64,000 nucleotides of DNA from Vespa crabro (GCF_910589235.1 NC_060961.1:3356001-3420000); one strand, 5' to 3'. Numbered from the stretch's first letter, positions 34,621 to 49,009 are shown. Notes: a model not told the origin generated them from the letters alone. Translations and numbers: made by a program.

Positions 34621-36050
34621 AAAAAAAAAAGATTAGCGCGAAAAAGGAATACTTAGGCGGAGAAAAGGAAACAATGAGCCATGCTAAACGGTCAGTCTAT
34701 CAAAGTCTATTAATCCTGAAAAATTTTTCGAAAGATATCTTTCCGATAATCTGAACAATAGAATCGAAGATTGATTTTCTTATGTTAAAAAAGGATACGT
34801 ATCCTTTTTTATGAACTATAATTTTACGTATAATTTTGTCGAACGGAATAGGCATATCTGAAACGTTATTTTTAATACTTTATTAAGATCTTTTAATACG
34901 ATTCAGACATAATCGATTTTATTAAAGATTGAAATAGCATAAAATTTTGTCGATTTAGAAATACGTCGTAGAAATGTGTTTCATTTTCTCAGCCGTCATC
35001 GCTATTACTATTCTTAAATAAAAAAATATCGACGGGAAACGGCACTCGTTACCTCATTTTACTTTAATTTATTCCAAATGAAATTGTCGTTAGCAGGACG
35101 ATTTATAGTAACAACGATACATCTGACTCGACGATCCGTCCATGCGATATTACACTTATCTTTCGACGTGCGATAAACGTTCCGCTTCAGGGGGCTGCCG
35201 TACGCCAATTTTTCCATGTGCTGAATTTACGTTGGATAATCGCAAAAGTAGCAAAACGGATGAATACCTAGATCATTTTTAACGATCAATGATACAACAG
35301 TCTATCAAATAAGTGTACATCACTTTATACCTTTTTCATATGCATTTTTATTTTCTTTTTTCTTTCTTTCTTTTTTCTTTTTTTTTTTTTTCTATAAATC
35401 TCAATACCTACGAGTATTTTTCTTAAATGAATTTTTACATAAAATTAAGACATTTTGTATTTTCCTAAGTTGCCAATCGAATCTCATTTCAAGAAAAAGG
35501 TGATAGGTAAGTTTAAAACTCGTGATGCCAACGACAACGAGAAAATAAAAAAAACAACGGAGGAAAGTGGAAGGAATAAAAGTAAATACGTGGTAGGAAG
35601 ATTTCAATCGACGCTATACCAATCGAGGGACGAACAATACCTAGCCCCTTGGACTACCCGTCGTCCAGTTGATTGGCTCTCGATTAACCTAAAAAATATC
35701 TCCGTTCGTAAAAAGGCCACAGCTGAAAGCAACGGGATTCTGGATTGCGATACACGCCGTCGATATATCTTTTTCGATGGAACAGGAAAGCTTATAGTCG
35801 ATTGAAAGAAGACACGCGATTACGCTAAAAAAAAAAAATTCAGGAATGATGTACATGCGAATTTTAATTTATTATTGTTTCACGCAAAATATCAATAATA
35901 TTTCAGTTCATATAAAATAAATCTAATAGAAATAATTTCAGAAAGAGGAAGAAGAAGATAAATAGAGACAGAAATCAAAACGAAAAAAAAAGGAAAAAGA
36001 TAAAATGAATTTTATACGTTAATTAGATGAGATTAAAAAGTATATGCCGC
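34621..36050. other. AT-rich non-coding stretch
   Basis: Contains the 26-bp perfect palindrome at 34786-34811, a poly-T run at about 35351-35392 and a short balanced segment at 35040-35240. No gene supported. Confidence 0.5.
34786..34811. repeat. 26-bp perfect palindrome
   Basis: TAAAAAAGGATAC is followed directly by its reverse complement, with no spacer. The A6/T6 ends flank a GGATACGTATCC core. Confidence 0.8.
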
Positions 36051-39000
36051 GACCTAGTCTCTCGTTCGACCAATAAAGAAAGTAGTCGTATTAGAAGATC
36101 AGAAGAAAAAGGGTCAGAAACTAGGTGGTTCAGACTTTATGTGCGTGACTCGAGGGAAGGAAAGGGAAAGGTAGGGAAGGGAAGGGAGATGAAAGCTTGC
36201 TAAGATCGAATGTCCGGCGTGTGCAAGAAGCCGACCGGGTGTGTACGGATCGTCGCAAAAATAGTATTACCGGGCGGACGTGGTAATTGAATTTCGAGGA
36301 CGATAATGGCCGAGCGACAAATACAGCGAGAGCGGCCGCGTTAGATCGCTTTCGATGTGTGGCGTGCGGGCATTCAGCCAGGCCAGGATGGATCCTTGAT
36401 GACTAGATTTAAAAAACTGTCCCTCTACGGCACCCAACCCTCCCACCCTCTCTCCCTCTCTCCTCTCTTCGGCTTCCACCGCCATGTGTTACGGGGATGG
36501 GGGTGAAAACGAGGGGTGAGAACGGGGAGTGAGAGAGGGTGGATTGTCGGTGCCGCTGCTGTTGGTTCGGTCGGCGGCTTCTGTATAACTGATGGTGCTT
36601 CTGAGTGTCAGGGCCAGGCTGTCCACTTCTTTGCAAACGTGTGTGTTCGCGTTCACGCTCGCGCGCGTGTACGTTATCTCTCGACGTAAGCTCCATCGTT
36701 GATCGTACGATCAAAGATTTTCCTTTTCGAACGTCGATCGACGAAAGATTTTCCTCCGATTTGTCATTCTTACGAATCCATATATTAGAAGTAATAATTG
36801 CAATCTTTATATTTTTTCGTCATTTTTTCGTCTTTTTTTCTTTTTGTCTTTTTTCTTTTTTTTTTTTCTTTTTCTTTTTATTTTTTTTATTTGGCTCATT
36901 CCATTAATCAACATCTTTTTCTCAAATCTGTCTTGATAATTAATACTCTTCATAAAACCTATAATCATTGAGAAACTATTCTTTTATCAAAATAAGTGAT
37001 AAACACGTTTGATCGGATGAGCAAAAAACATGGAAAATTAATCGACGTTTCTTAACTTCCTTGACACTTCTTTTTCCATCTCCCTTATCGTTTCTTATCG
37101 AAACCGAGCACACATATTCTCATCCGTATTCTCCCCTTTCCCTATTTCGCATACTCATTACGGTATTACCTCGTTAAGTACCGCAAGGTCTTTGCTTTTA
37201 TCGGCGATATTGAAAAGAGGAAGAGGCGCCGGAAAAAAAAAAGAAACCGACGTCGAGAGGGGAAGGAAAAAAAAGGATAGCAGTCGGTCGAACGAGTCAA
37301 TTAAGGTCGATCGAGGAAGCATCCTCTTTTCCATATATGCACGACGCGCGGAAACGTCTACATATGCGTCTACAGTCAAACGTACGAGCATACGGACGTA
37401 CACGCACGTACATATCGGATCTATTGAAAGAGAGACAAGAGAGATATCGCCCGTTCGAGAGTACAGCAGTACGAGAGAGTGAAAGAGAGAGAGAGAGAGA
37501 GAGACAGAGAGGTCGAGAAGAGCGATGGAGATGGCGGAGTGAGGAGGAGGGATAGTGCATTGTGGATACCAAGGGTCAATGGTGGTAAAACGTTAATAGG
37601 CATACACGAGCTCCGAGTGAAGGAACGGTGCCAAGTCCAATCCTCCTGACAATAATCGGATTGATTAAAAGTCGCCGTCCACCGGCAGCGACTCCATTGC
37701 TACCCCCACCAATCCCTTGTTTCTACACCCTCTACTCTATATCTATTCTTTTCTACTCAGATATTGGTAGGCCAACACGGGGTCTCCGTTTGCGTACGAA
37801 TAAATTCCATACATTCTTTGACGAAAAGTATATCTAGAATTTAGTATGGTTACATACGTTTAAAAGAGAAAGAGAGAGAGAATCAAAAATCATCCGTTCA
37901 AAATCAACGTATTCATTGTTAATGAGTCGCTAATTACACTGCTATTCGGTACGAGCCTCGTAGCTTTGTAGTTTGAGTCACATGTTATACGATATTACAA
38001 AAATCAAAATGGCTTTTTCTTACAGGATGATTCTGAATATAGTCGAAGCTCAAAACGAGACGCATAACTAGGCTCTATAATATATGTGATTTTAATGATG
38101 GTTATTAGAGAGATTCATTTCGTTTGTTTGAATTTACCGTGCTCTTTATTTGCGAACTTCCACTATTATTACTGTCATGTTGTACTGTGGATTAAAGAGT
38201 TAAAAGTAGTTAATATTATTTATTCTTTTATTATCTTTTTACTTTTTTATTCTTTATTATCTCTCTGTACCGTAAGAGTATTTGTTATAGCATCAAAATT
38301 CCAAAATAATCATCGTAAGAAATTAACAGACTAATAATTACAACAAATAGAAAAATTATTAATCATTGAAAATCCATGTAGTTAATATTTTCTTTAATTT
38401 TTGATAAGAATAAAAACTTATTCGATTTCGATAATTTTGTTTGAATATTTGACCAATATACGAGAAGTAAAATAATAATACTTGAAAATTTCTGAAGATA
38501 TAATCTGAAAAAAGACGAGAATATTTTACGTGTTTCGATGAAATATTCCAAAATATATCGCTCGTGTTCATGTATACTTTAAAATTGACTACAACTTTGC
38601 ACCGTCAAATTTCCAACGTGGTCCTTTAGATCGGTAACATCCTTTTGTTCCATTTTCGAGCGAATTAAACTTAAATCAGAAAGCTCTTTGTAGTTATCAG
38701 GATGCATTGCTGTCCCAAAAGCTCCTCGTGCTGTTAAACAAAATGAACTCTACGAACACCGATAATTTCCATAATTTTTGAGTATAACGCATTTCAGCCG
38801 CAGATCGTATAGGAAGTTTTGAAATTATTATATAAAACTACCGTTGTAAATAATATTCGCGAAAGCTATCTCGCTCAATTGTATTTCGAACCTTCATTAA
38901 CCGTTAATAATAATTATACTTCTTTAAATTCTTTCGTCGGCTCGTAGTAATTTTATCGTAGTTTAATGAAAATCATCGTATTTGTGGTAGCATTCTTCGT

Positions 39001-39700
39001 TAAGCGATAATTACATAATTTTTCCAGAAGAATGATAATTGACTCGTTTATAAAAAATCATAAAATATTATCTTGAAAATGAAATGGTATTCTAATTTTA
39101 TGTTTCAAAAACGGAAGTAAAGAGGTGATGCAAAAAGGAAAAAGAAAAAAGATCGAAGGAACGGAAAGGAATTGTGTGTGTGTGTATGTGTGTGTGAGAG
39201 AAAAAGAGAGTGAGGGCGATAGAGGAAGTTTCGCTAGGAGTAATAAGGTGGTAGATCGGTATTTTTGAACTGTAATTCAGTCTGCATTTAATCAACGTTT
39301 AATCACCTTGTCTACGGACCGAGTTAATCCAAACAGGATACCTTGGTCGAGGCATGGATAGGTAGTTATGAAAATCTTGTAGAACAGCGCCATGTTTAGA
39401 CTCATCGTTATTCGGAACGTTAATGGAGGTACGAAGAAAAATAATGTTCATGAAATATAATGTTAAAATAATATGTGATGCAGCTGATACGATTCTTTGT
39501 GTTTGTTTATAAAAATAGAATTTCCTTATTGACGATAGATCTTCTTATATATCATATCAAGTAATTATTTTAATATATTTTAATAATCGTTTTAATAAAA
39601 TTATATTGATGATAAATAAAATTAAAAGGATTTGCATTGTTAACAAAAGAACACTTTTCAACACTTTTCCTCTTTCTGTCTCCTTTTGTTCAGAAGAAAA
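36051..39700. other. GC-richer island followed by AT-rich desert
   Basis: 36.05-36.72 and 37.15-37.75 kb are GC-richer with G- or C-rich runs, a CGCGCGCGTG element (~36660) and a GA tract (37480-37512). 37.8-39.7 kb is AT-rich. Frames crossing the GA tract are repeat artefacts. No gene supported. Confidence 0.45.
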
Positions 39701-40216
39701 GAAACGAAATTTCGTAAAAACAATTCATTGTTTAATCGCTAAGGGAAATTAACGTGGCATAGTTCACTTTGCATTTAGGCCTTCATGGGCCAAAGAGTCG
39801 TTGCGAAGGTCTAAATTACCACGGGTCCGGTCCTTCGAGTTTAGAAGCTACCCCCGTCGGAAGCACTGTTCTCCATTCCCCTCGGTCCCTTAACCCCCAA
39901 CACGGCTGCCGACCTCTATAAATTCCCTCAGGATTTTTCTTTCCTCCACTTGCCTTAATTAAAGTCCTCCTCCCTTACTACCCTTATGACTGCGTCTATG
40001 GATCCGACCTTTCTCTCGCATTTATCCTAACCATGCGACGTCTTCATACCCGACAGGTACGCAACTCTGGCTAAATGTCAAACGAAACGAGTCAAGATAA
40101 GGGTCTTTTCAAACATTCAAGATACATGCACAATCTGATCTCTTTGTTTCCATAATTATTAATAAATTTACATGTGTATATTATCACAGATATATTCTGT
40201 AATTCATTCGTCTTCT

Positions 40217-40219
<3 letters not shown>

Positions 40220-40249
<30 letters not shown>
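40220..40249. repeat. poly(A) tract
   Basis: A run of about 30 A residues. It could be the tail of an old retroposed copy, but the sequence to its left shows no recognisable source. Confidence 0.85.
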
Positions 40250-40250
<1 letters not shown>

Positions 40251-40551
40251 ACAAAAAAAAAGAAAAATGACTTTCAAATATAAGCAAGATTAAATAAGAT
40301 TCCAAAGTAATAGAAAAATAAGATGACAAAGATTCTATAATAGTCAAAACGATAATATTGATGATACAATGAACATGTTAATGAAATTCTTCCGTAATGC
40401 AAGAACTTTATTTGATTTTAATAAAAAATAAAACATTGAAATTAAAACGATCAAATACAACACGAAGGATTTCTTCTCAGTCGTGGCTTAGTATGCGGAT
40501 CGACGTCATCCCACTTTAAATCCACCGTAAAACTTTCCAACGCTTGCTCTA

Positions 40552-40597
<46 letters not shown>

Positions 40598-41813
40598 TCT
40601 CTTTGCGAATGCGCTGACGTGTAGAGGAAGGGGGCGAATGGTGAGAATCTGACAGGAACGGTGGGGGATGGCTGAGGTAGTTTGAAAAGTTTTCGCGCGC
40701 AAAAAGCCGAGCTTTTCGCACTTTTCTTTGTCGCCTGCGCGGAAGGGTGCGCGTAAGAGTGCGCATTGCGTCGTTCGTAGAAGGGTGATGTCGTCGTGAG
40801 GATGGTTTTGTTAGTGGTGGTGAGTTGGCTCGTTTCAAGTGGTAGTAATGCCGACGCTCGGAGGGTGGTATCCGTGGGTGGCACGGTAAAGGACACTTCG
40901 AGAGTAGGGATTGGGAGGATAGAGATAAGAGAAGATGAGTAAGAAAGAGAGAGGGAGAGAGATACAAGGATGAAGGGGTCGACAAGAGAAAGAGAGAGAA
41001 GGGAAGACTACAAATAGGAACCTTTCTCGGTATCCTAGATCACTCTACTGGAATATTGAAATCCTTTTGGGATTCGGTACGCGTTTTCTCGTCCAGCAAG
41101 GATACATTATTGCGATTTGAAAGGCAAGATGGACCGCCATGATTATTTCGCGAGCGTACAAATTATTCATTCATTAGTAGCTTCCTCGCTGGCGGCAGCG
41201 TAGTAATCACTTTGAAAGATGCCATATACCATATTTACCCCTATCTAGGAAATAAAGGGAGACAGTCAAGATAATACGATTATGAACGAAATTATTTGAT
41301 AAAAGGACACCTTCAGTGATTTAAAATTAAATAAATCTTAGAAGAATTTATTATTTATCTAGATCAATAGATTGTATTTTAACTTTGTTATTATTATTTA
41401 TTTCCTACGCATAAATCCATGATCCTGATGTTACGCAGTATAACTTTATTAATTACATAAAAATAAAGAGATAAATTTTCAATGATTACCATTGCAAACA
41501 ACCATTCTATAAACCAAAAAAAGAAACAAATAATAAAAATAAATAAATAAATATATATATATATATATGTGTGTAATTATAAGTATATTCCTTCGTTTAA
41601 ATATTTAATATCCAATTCGCCTAATGTATAGTACCTTTGTGAAGCGGACATCTATAAGCTCTATATTATCATAAACTAAAATTCGCGTAGCCATTGTAGT
41701 GCGTCCCATGGAATGAGGTAGATGACTAGTAGTTTACATCAAAGGATACATCAGCAGGCAGCTCGTCTCGTCTAATTTCCCAGCTGGATGACGACGAGCC
41801 GCTAGAAACGACG

Positions 41814-41814
<1 letters not shown>

Positions 41815-41882
<68 letters not shown>
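41815..41882. repeat. (TA)n microsatellite
   Basis: Two TA runs separated by a TTTCATA interruption. Confidence 0.9.
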
Positions 41883-41886
<4 letters not shown>

Positions 41887-41999
41887 AAATCGAAATTGTC
41901 CTTTGGACCTTTAAAAGAGACCTTATCACGCTTCGTTGAACGCTTTTTCCTTCTTTTTACTCGATCGTCGTCTTTTCGTAATCGAGACATCGTAGGTAA

Positions 42000-42439
42000 A
42001 CATGCAGGTGCAAATGGAGCTTTAAAGGCAAAAGATGGGCTTGTTCGAGGATAGTGTGAGTAGGATGGAATGTAGTGATGAGAAGGAGAACGAGAAGGTT
42101 CGAATAGGAGGAAGCGGAGATGGAGGTGGAGATGGAGATAGAAGTGGAGGATGTGAAAGCATAGAGAAACTACCTAACTATACTCGTATATGGCGTCGTA
42201 AAAGAGGATCGACAAGAGGAGGAGCACGAGATGGGCTAGCTAGTATCCTCGAGAAGCTTTTGCAAACCGAGTCGAACTTGTCGCTTGCGTTGTGCGCGGT
42301 GCTGATGGTGGGGAAACTGGTCGGTCGATGCGCTCGGTCGCTGCTGGAGCTGCAGGGGGCTGTTTTTGCGGGTGTGGCTTAACGCACCCCCTGTCGCCCC
42401 ACTGACCCTCGCTTCCTTGCCCCAGGAACTACCAACCCT

Positions 42440-42529
<90 letters not shown>

Positions 42530-42920
42530 TCTCTTCGACTCGCTTACTCTACGTCGATTTATCCTTCTCTCTTGCACTGCGTGTTTCTCTCTTATCCCCC
42601 TTCTAACCCCTTACCTATCTTCTTCTCTTCCTAAACTACCCCCTTCTATCACCCCACCACCACACCTTCTCACCAACAGCCTTGTGTAGCCCGAGGACGA
42701 GTATGAGCACGAAACTAACGTTGCTCGATCGTGTCTACGTGATCACCGGGGAGCTTACCTCTGAAAATGCGCTCGAAATGTTGAGATTAATCTAAATATC
42801 CTTCTAGCCACGATCGGTATATCCTCCAAGACTGCCTTGCTCGCGCTTCGAGCTGCTTTCGGCCGGGGATCTCGATCCCGGCCGAACTCAAGCCACGAGC
42901 ACGTTATTATGGAGATATAA
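42000..42920. other. GC-richer island around a long (CT)n tract
   Basis: Purine-rich triplet-like sequence (42060-42160), then a C-rich segment, a ~97-bp CT tract and more C-rich DNA. The plus-strand frame 42035-42382 starts with ATG but its composition (Gly/Asp/Glu from GGA/GAT/GAG) follows the purine-rich DNA. Confidence 0.4.
42439..42535. repeat. (CT)n microsatellite
   Basis: The longest nearly pure CT tract in the window. Confidence 0.9.
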
Positions 42921-44223
42921 TATCACGAAAATTGACGAGGTATAATGAAACCATTCGAACTTAACCGCCTGTATGTTTTTCAAAAGTACGCTTGTTTCAC
43001 GCTCGCTTGATTCTCTTAATTTTCGAACACAAAGTTTATTTTCGATGAAACTTCCATCATGCTTGAATCGATCTTTCAGAATATTAAATACTTAACATTT
43101 TATTTTATTTCGTAATTACGAATCATTAATATTCTAAAGACTTAAATAGATTCGTTGCAATTATTAGTCTTTCTAATTTCACATTATGATATTAACTTTG
43201 TGTCTTATATATGTTAACGATCTTTAAAATGACAGATTTGTGAAAACCCAAAGAAATATTTATTTTTTAAACGAAACAACAGAGTATTCCAATGTTGATC
43301 AGCAAACAATGACCTACCCATTCGGTATTCCATCCATCGTACTCTTCTTAATTCGATTGGACACGGATTAACGTGACATGCTCATCCTCATCGATTGTTG
43401 CACAAGCTGTGATAAAATGTGGTTTTAACGAATTTGTGAAATCCTTTTTTTCCACCAAATAATACTATCTATGAATGTTTTATTCTGGTAACAATCGGTA
43501 AACAATCTTTCGATAAGATTCTATATCATGATCGTGTCGATATTAAATCGATATAGTATAATCGACATTTTTTATTTGCATTTAACATTATCTTCATTTG
43601 CTGTGTATGAAAAATTATAGTCACTCCATAATAGTGGTATCGGAAAAATATTTTTTACATTTAATGAATAAATTTTTTACTCGTGGAAACTCCAAATCCA
43701 TTTATTTTACGATTCGTCGTTATTATAATAACGAAGAGCCTCGATACTACATCGAAAATGATTACATTTATTATAATGAAGAGCTTTGATATTACTCATA
43801 AAATAATAATTAGAACACACGCTCTCCAAGATCTTACTATTGAATCATATATTTATATTTTAGTCGAGTTCAATCTTACAGAAAATGTGCTTAATTACAA
43901 TTTACTTTTTAAAATAAAAATTATTTTGTTTAAATTATTCGATACAAATCACATTAACCATTTATCGAATAAAATATAATAGATATAATCTTCATTGAAA
44001 TCTATACACTATTTAAAACTGAAGAACAATGACATCGTTTAGGAAAGAGAAGTCATTAATCATTCATTGACGTTGTATCGAGATCGAACGCGCGCTATAT
44101 AAACGCGTTAATCAGGCACCTTCATAAAACTTCTTAAAAGAGAATTCTCATGTAATTACGTTGAATTCGATTTGCGAATAAATATCAGAGGAAAAGCTAT
44201 TAAATGTGTCGTGAGATATGTAT

Positions 44224-44228
<5 letters not shown>

Positions 44229-44281
<53 letters not shown>
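44229..44281. repeat. (TA)n microsatellite
   Basis: Pure TA tract. Confidence 0.9.
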
Positions 44282-44285
<4 letters not shown>

Positions 44286-44959
44286 CGTTGTTCTTCGTGA
44301 GGAAAAAAATAAAAAGGAAAAATACACGAATACTAAGTAAGCTAATTTATGGTAACTAATGTTACATTAACAAAGAATTAAAAATACAATGCGAATCTTA
44401 AAAAAAAAAAACCAAAAAAAAAAAAAAGAGAGAAAAAATACACGTTTAACCGATCGTATGAGCATCTGGATTCTAATAAATCGATTCGAAATCAAGTACT
44501 TGGAACGGGATACGATATCTGAGGCAGATGGCATATAGAAACGTAGATTGTGTCCGACATGTATATAGAGATACATGTACGTAGAGGTTGTTTTCCTTTC
44601 AGCTCTGTTATCGACACGTTCGATTCGGGGTCTACGGTCCGGTTTGCTTACAAAAAAGTAAAGCGAGAGGCAGCGACATTGAAACAACGTGTTTCATATG
44701 ATCGCACCGCGACGGGATACGACGTGTCGCGACGGCCAGGCCACGGCCGTTGCCCGACACGCTTTCGATTGTTGTGTTGCTGCTTTCCACCCCTTCCTCC
44801 TCATCTCCCCACCTTCCTACGCGTCACACTCATCCCACTTCGCCTACTTCTTCTTCCTTTTTTCTCCACCTTCTACTATAGCGAAACAGCTGTTACTTCG
44901 CCACCACCGCAACGACGACGGGGCGCAAACGCAAATTTAAATTCGTTCTTTTTCTTTAT

Positions 44960-44976
44960 TTCTCTCTTTCTCTCTT

Positions 44977-45019
<43 letters not shown>

Positions 45020-45058
45020 CTCTCTATCTATCTATCTATCTACCTTTCTCTCCCACTC
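44960..45058. repeat. (CT)n with (TCTA)n block
   Basis: CT tract passing into five TCTA units. Confidence 0.9.
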
Positions 45059-45584
45059 TCTTTACTTTTGCCTTCTTTCTTCGTTACACGTTACACATAT
45101 ATCATTTATAACATTTATATATATTCTAGTTCGATTTTGATATAGATCGAGTATTGCAAAAAATAATTGAATTAAAAAACATTTACTTCATTTACATCAT
45201 CCAAGTCGAAATCAGTTTTCATTTAACATATTCTTTATGGTTACAGAAATATTATATATTCATCTTGAAATAAGATATTTAGAATAATAATTATTAGATT
45301 ATGCGCGTATTTATTTTACAAGTTTCTTGATTTTGACATTATCTTATTGACAGAATCTTGATATCTTGATGATTGATTATGATCAATACGTGCTCGAGAT
45401 AACAATCAAGTAACGCTATATATATATATATATATATAAATAATCGAATGAATATATATACATTCTATTCTTCATTAACGCAAATTTTTGAAATCGATAG
45501 TTATCTAATTGATCGATTATTTTCATGTTATTCTATGACAAATTGTTTTCTTCTTTTCCAATTGATTGGTAATGTGTGATAATT

Positions 45585-45587
<3 letters not shown>

Positions 45588-45638
<51 letters not shown>
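45588..45638. repeat. (TA)n microsatellite
   Basis: Pure TA tract. Confidence 0.9.
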
Positions 45639-45639
<1 letters not shown>

Positions 45640-45719
45640 TTATATATTAAAGATTAGATATAAGCAAAACGTGATCTTATTTAAAAGGTGACTTTCTTAA
45701 TGATTCTGAAATGAACATT

Positions 45720-46412
45720 AAGACGAGCAACTCGTATGCTGAATGTACTCTCGGAAAGGTCAATTAACCACGTGACTGATTAGGAGCAAAAAATGAGCGT
45801 AGCAGCACTCAGATGTGCAAACATAATTAAGGGATAGTCGTCGAGAAATAAAGAAAAAGGGGTCGATTGTTTGAGGACACACGATCTGCCTTGCGCTTGC
45901 CTTCAGAGTCTACGATAACCGAGTGGTCATTGCTAATGGCGTCGGTAAAAAGTGTTTACCCGCGTTTACAAAGAGTTCGTGAGTGCGCGAGGTCAGAACA
46001 TGGGAAGTTAACTTAGTAAGCTCACCGTCTACTCGATTAGATTCCCTGCAAAGACACATAAGACCGATAAAAAGTCTGTAAAAGAAATCGAAGATTATGA
46101 AGGAATATCTTTTTTAAATACCCCAACATTCTTTTTTAGAACGAATTTTACAACCTATACGAGTAACTAAAGTTCATTAAAATTTTTATCGCTGGGAGTA
46201 AACTTTTCCTTAAGTTACTACTTTACGAAGATAAAATTATATTCATTTAAACTGAAGACTTAATTACTATCCCATTTACTATTAAATAAAACTTCGTAAA
46301 GCTGTGATAATTTAGACATATTCCTTTGAATAGAAAACTTAATATACAAATCCATATTAACCGCGCCACCGCATAATGTGTTAAATTTGCCGTGAACGTT
46401 TATACATCTTTC

Positions 46413-46457
<45 letters not shown>

Positions 46458-47758
46458 ACACATACATGTATACGCAGGCGCATTTCTCTCTTTCTCGTCT
46501 TCTCCTATGCTCTCTGATATGAGAAGCCGGCTTTCCAAGCGCTTACAGATCGCGTCAATGGTCGAACAATCACTGGACTATTAGCAAACTATTACAATAT
46601 CGATAGCAGTCGATGGGTCGATAGATACACGAGCCATCAGCTGTTGCGCTGATCGGATATCTCCGATAGGCCAGAGTTGCCTCTGCGGATACGCGCTACG
46701 AACGATCTCCAAATTATCCCCCAGTCGATTGCCAATCTTGACTTCCCTTCGAATCTTCTCTTTCGAGCTTCATTTTCAAAAAGCAGATAAATGAGTCCAT
46801 TGTCAGTCAAGTAATTTCTCTTTTTACAAATTACTTTTTCGTCACGATTAACTTCTTGTAATTATCTAATGTAATTAATAGCAATAATAATTGTTATTAA
46901 TATTCTTACAAAATATCATGATTTGATTGTGAGGTACAGTATACATTATACCGACAGAAAAAATGTTCCATCGAGCTCGTCAGTGTTTCCTTTGAAAACG
47001 TAGACGAAAATTCCGCTTACGCTTACCATGGAACAAAACCGTACGAAGCGAACATGAAAATTACTTGGCTGTGTAATACAATATTTTGATATCGTATCTA
47101 GCAGAAATATTAGCAGCTTCCAATGGTATAATGGTCCCATCCTACATATATATTTTAGTTTTCGTAGCTTTTGCGGTATATTTAAAACGCCCCAACTTGA
47201 TAGCACCTAGAACTAGCTGGATTTTAGTAAAAGCTTCGTCCTGAAAGTTTTTCATTACGCATATTGTTTAGTGCCTCTTTTGTTCAGGACAATTTCATCG
47301 GGGAGCCGCTATTCCTATGTTATATTGCCCAGCAGTGCGATATCATCGAGTCGTACAATTTTTATTGTTCCCAGAGTCGACGAACTGTAAACCATCAGTA
47401 TTAGAAAAAAATATAGAAAAAGAGGACTAAGAGAAGAAAAAATAATATGCTTGTATAAATGCAATCCCAATCTACTGGGTCCCCGATCGTGAAAGTAAAT
47501 ATATCCATTAATTTATTCAAAAATGAAAGTATGTATCCAATTAAAAAAGTTTAAGTATATATTCCGTTTAATAATCTCAATGACAAACCTGCCATTTTAC
47601 AGGTACGTCCATACATTGTCACGCTTCACGCGTGATACGTATATACGTTATATCAACGTACGGATTATATACCTGCTGTCTAATTCCTTGCAACCCTTTG
47701 AACAAAAATCACAAGCCAGATATTATTCTTCACGAGCTGCCATATTCAAATAATTGAG

Positions 47759-47803
<45 letters not shown>

Positions 47804-48350
47804 TCTCTCTCCTACTCCCCCTGCAAGCACGCGTCGAATTTGTTGCTTCGTTTAATTTTTAAAACCCCACTTTCAATTAACAGATTGATTTTATATGCAC
47901 GATTGATCGTTTGAATATTCTCTCGCGTGCTATCAATAATTCCAAAAGGTATTAATCTTACGATTAATGACAATAAAAGACAACGTAAAAGTTCTCTGAA
48001 TGGATTTTCATCAATTTTAACGAAATATAGAATAATGAATTTCATATGGCACACCAGAACGTATTCGTTGCTTATAAATAAATTTCTATTTCTGTATACT
48101 ACGTTTTCCAACTTTCATTTTCCATTCTCTTTAACTTTCATTCTTTAACCTTCCATATTACTTTATTTTATCTTACTTATAAGGTTACTTTACTTTAATC
48201 TATTGAAAGAAATCTTGCAAATGAGATGCAAACGAAAGAGAAAAAATTTGATCCCGTCGATCGAGCTTATTGTTCGTGAGTGAGAAGTAGGCGGACTGAA
48301 AAATAGCAGAGGGAGAGACAACAAAAAAAAAAAAAAAAAAAAGAAGAAAA
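45720..48350. other. non-coding stretch with balanced islands
   Basis: About 45720-46060 and 46530-46770 are non-repetitive balanced sequence with possible regulatory character. A CT tract lies at 46413-46455 and another at 47761-47810. 46930-47400 is non-repetitive, with broken frames on the minus strand that could be a decayed gene or transposon fragment; I cannot identify it. Confidence 0.4.
46413..46455. repeat. (CT)n microsatellite
   Basis: Pure CT tract. Confidence 0.9.
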
Positions 48351-49000
48351 AACTGTCACGGGAGTACATAAATGTAACCCCGACCTAGGGGAACGTACAT
48401 GGCGGGATGGAGTGGTAACATGGTGGGGGGTCGCGCCATTCAAAATCGATTCCGCAACGCTCGCCGTTGTGCGGTGCCTTCGATGAACGGGACACGAGTG
48501 AGTGGAAATATGAATGAAAAACGGCTCTGCGCGGTTCTTCGGGAAAAGCCCCGCCTGGAAAAAAAGGAGGAGAGCCACGCTGGCCGACCATCGATCGACC
48601 ACGTGCTTCGGCTTCTCCTCTTCAGCTTTACCGCCTTTTCTCGGATCTACTACCACCCCCAACCCCATCGTCGTTGAACGTTAAGCCGAGTTAGACTTTC
48701 CTTTTTTATTAAAACTTTACGTCACACATCTAAGTTACACACGAAAACTAGTTGCTATTTAAGATGAATTTATTAAAATTGTTAATTAATGATTTATATA
48801 GAATATAAATTAATTACTCGTATAAATATTTGAAAGTGAAAAGTGTTTGTCTTAATCGGAGATATGATTGTTAGTTAATAATATAAAAAATTGTTCGTTC
48901 CAATAATCATAATTGCTCGTAATAAATCGAACAAGTCCGACTTGCCAGCATTGAACTTTCCATGATACAAGAGGAAAAGATTTTCAAAAGAAAAAAAGCA
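48351..49000. other. CpG-rich island and AT-rich flank
   Basis: 48360-48700 is GC-richer with GTCGCGCCATTC and CCACCCCC runs, next to a poly-A run (48323-48341). The remainder is AT-rich. No gene supported. Confidence 0.4.
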
Positions 49001-49009
49001 GAAGTAATC

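Larger units (their letters stand above)
39701..41990. other. balanced islands, poly-A and (TA)n tracts
   Basis: About 39750-40100 and 40600-41250 are balanced, non-repetitive sequence, possibly regulatory. Between them are a poly-A tract (40220-40249) and a CT tract (40553-40595); (TA)n fills much of 41815-41882. No gene supported. Confidence 0.45.
42921..45720. other. AT-rich DNA with one GC-richer island
   Basis: 42.9-44.5 kb is AT-rich with a (TA)n tract (44229-44281). 44.55-44.95 kb is a CpG-containing island. A CT/TCTA tract follows (44960-45058), then AT-rich DNA with another (TA)n tract (45588-45638). No gene supported. Confidence 0.5.

Noticed and set aside
35455..35805. 116-codon plus frame
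   Set aside because: Opens without an ATG in AT-rich DNA; no motif, no splice model.
42035..42382. 115-codon ATG frame, Gly/Asp/Glu-rich then hydrophobic
   Set aside because: Composition follows purine-rich triplet-like DNA; no splice context, signal peptide or family resemblance.
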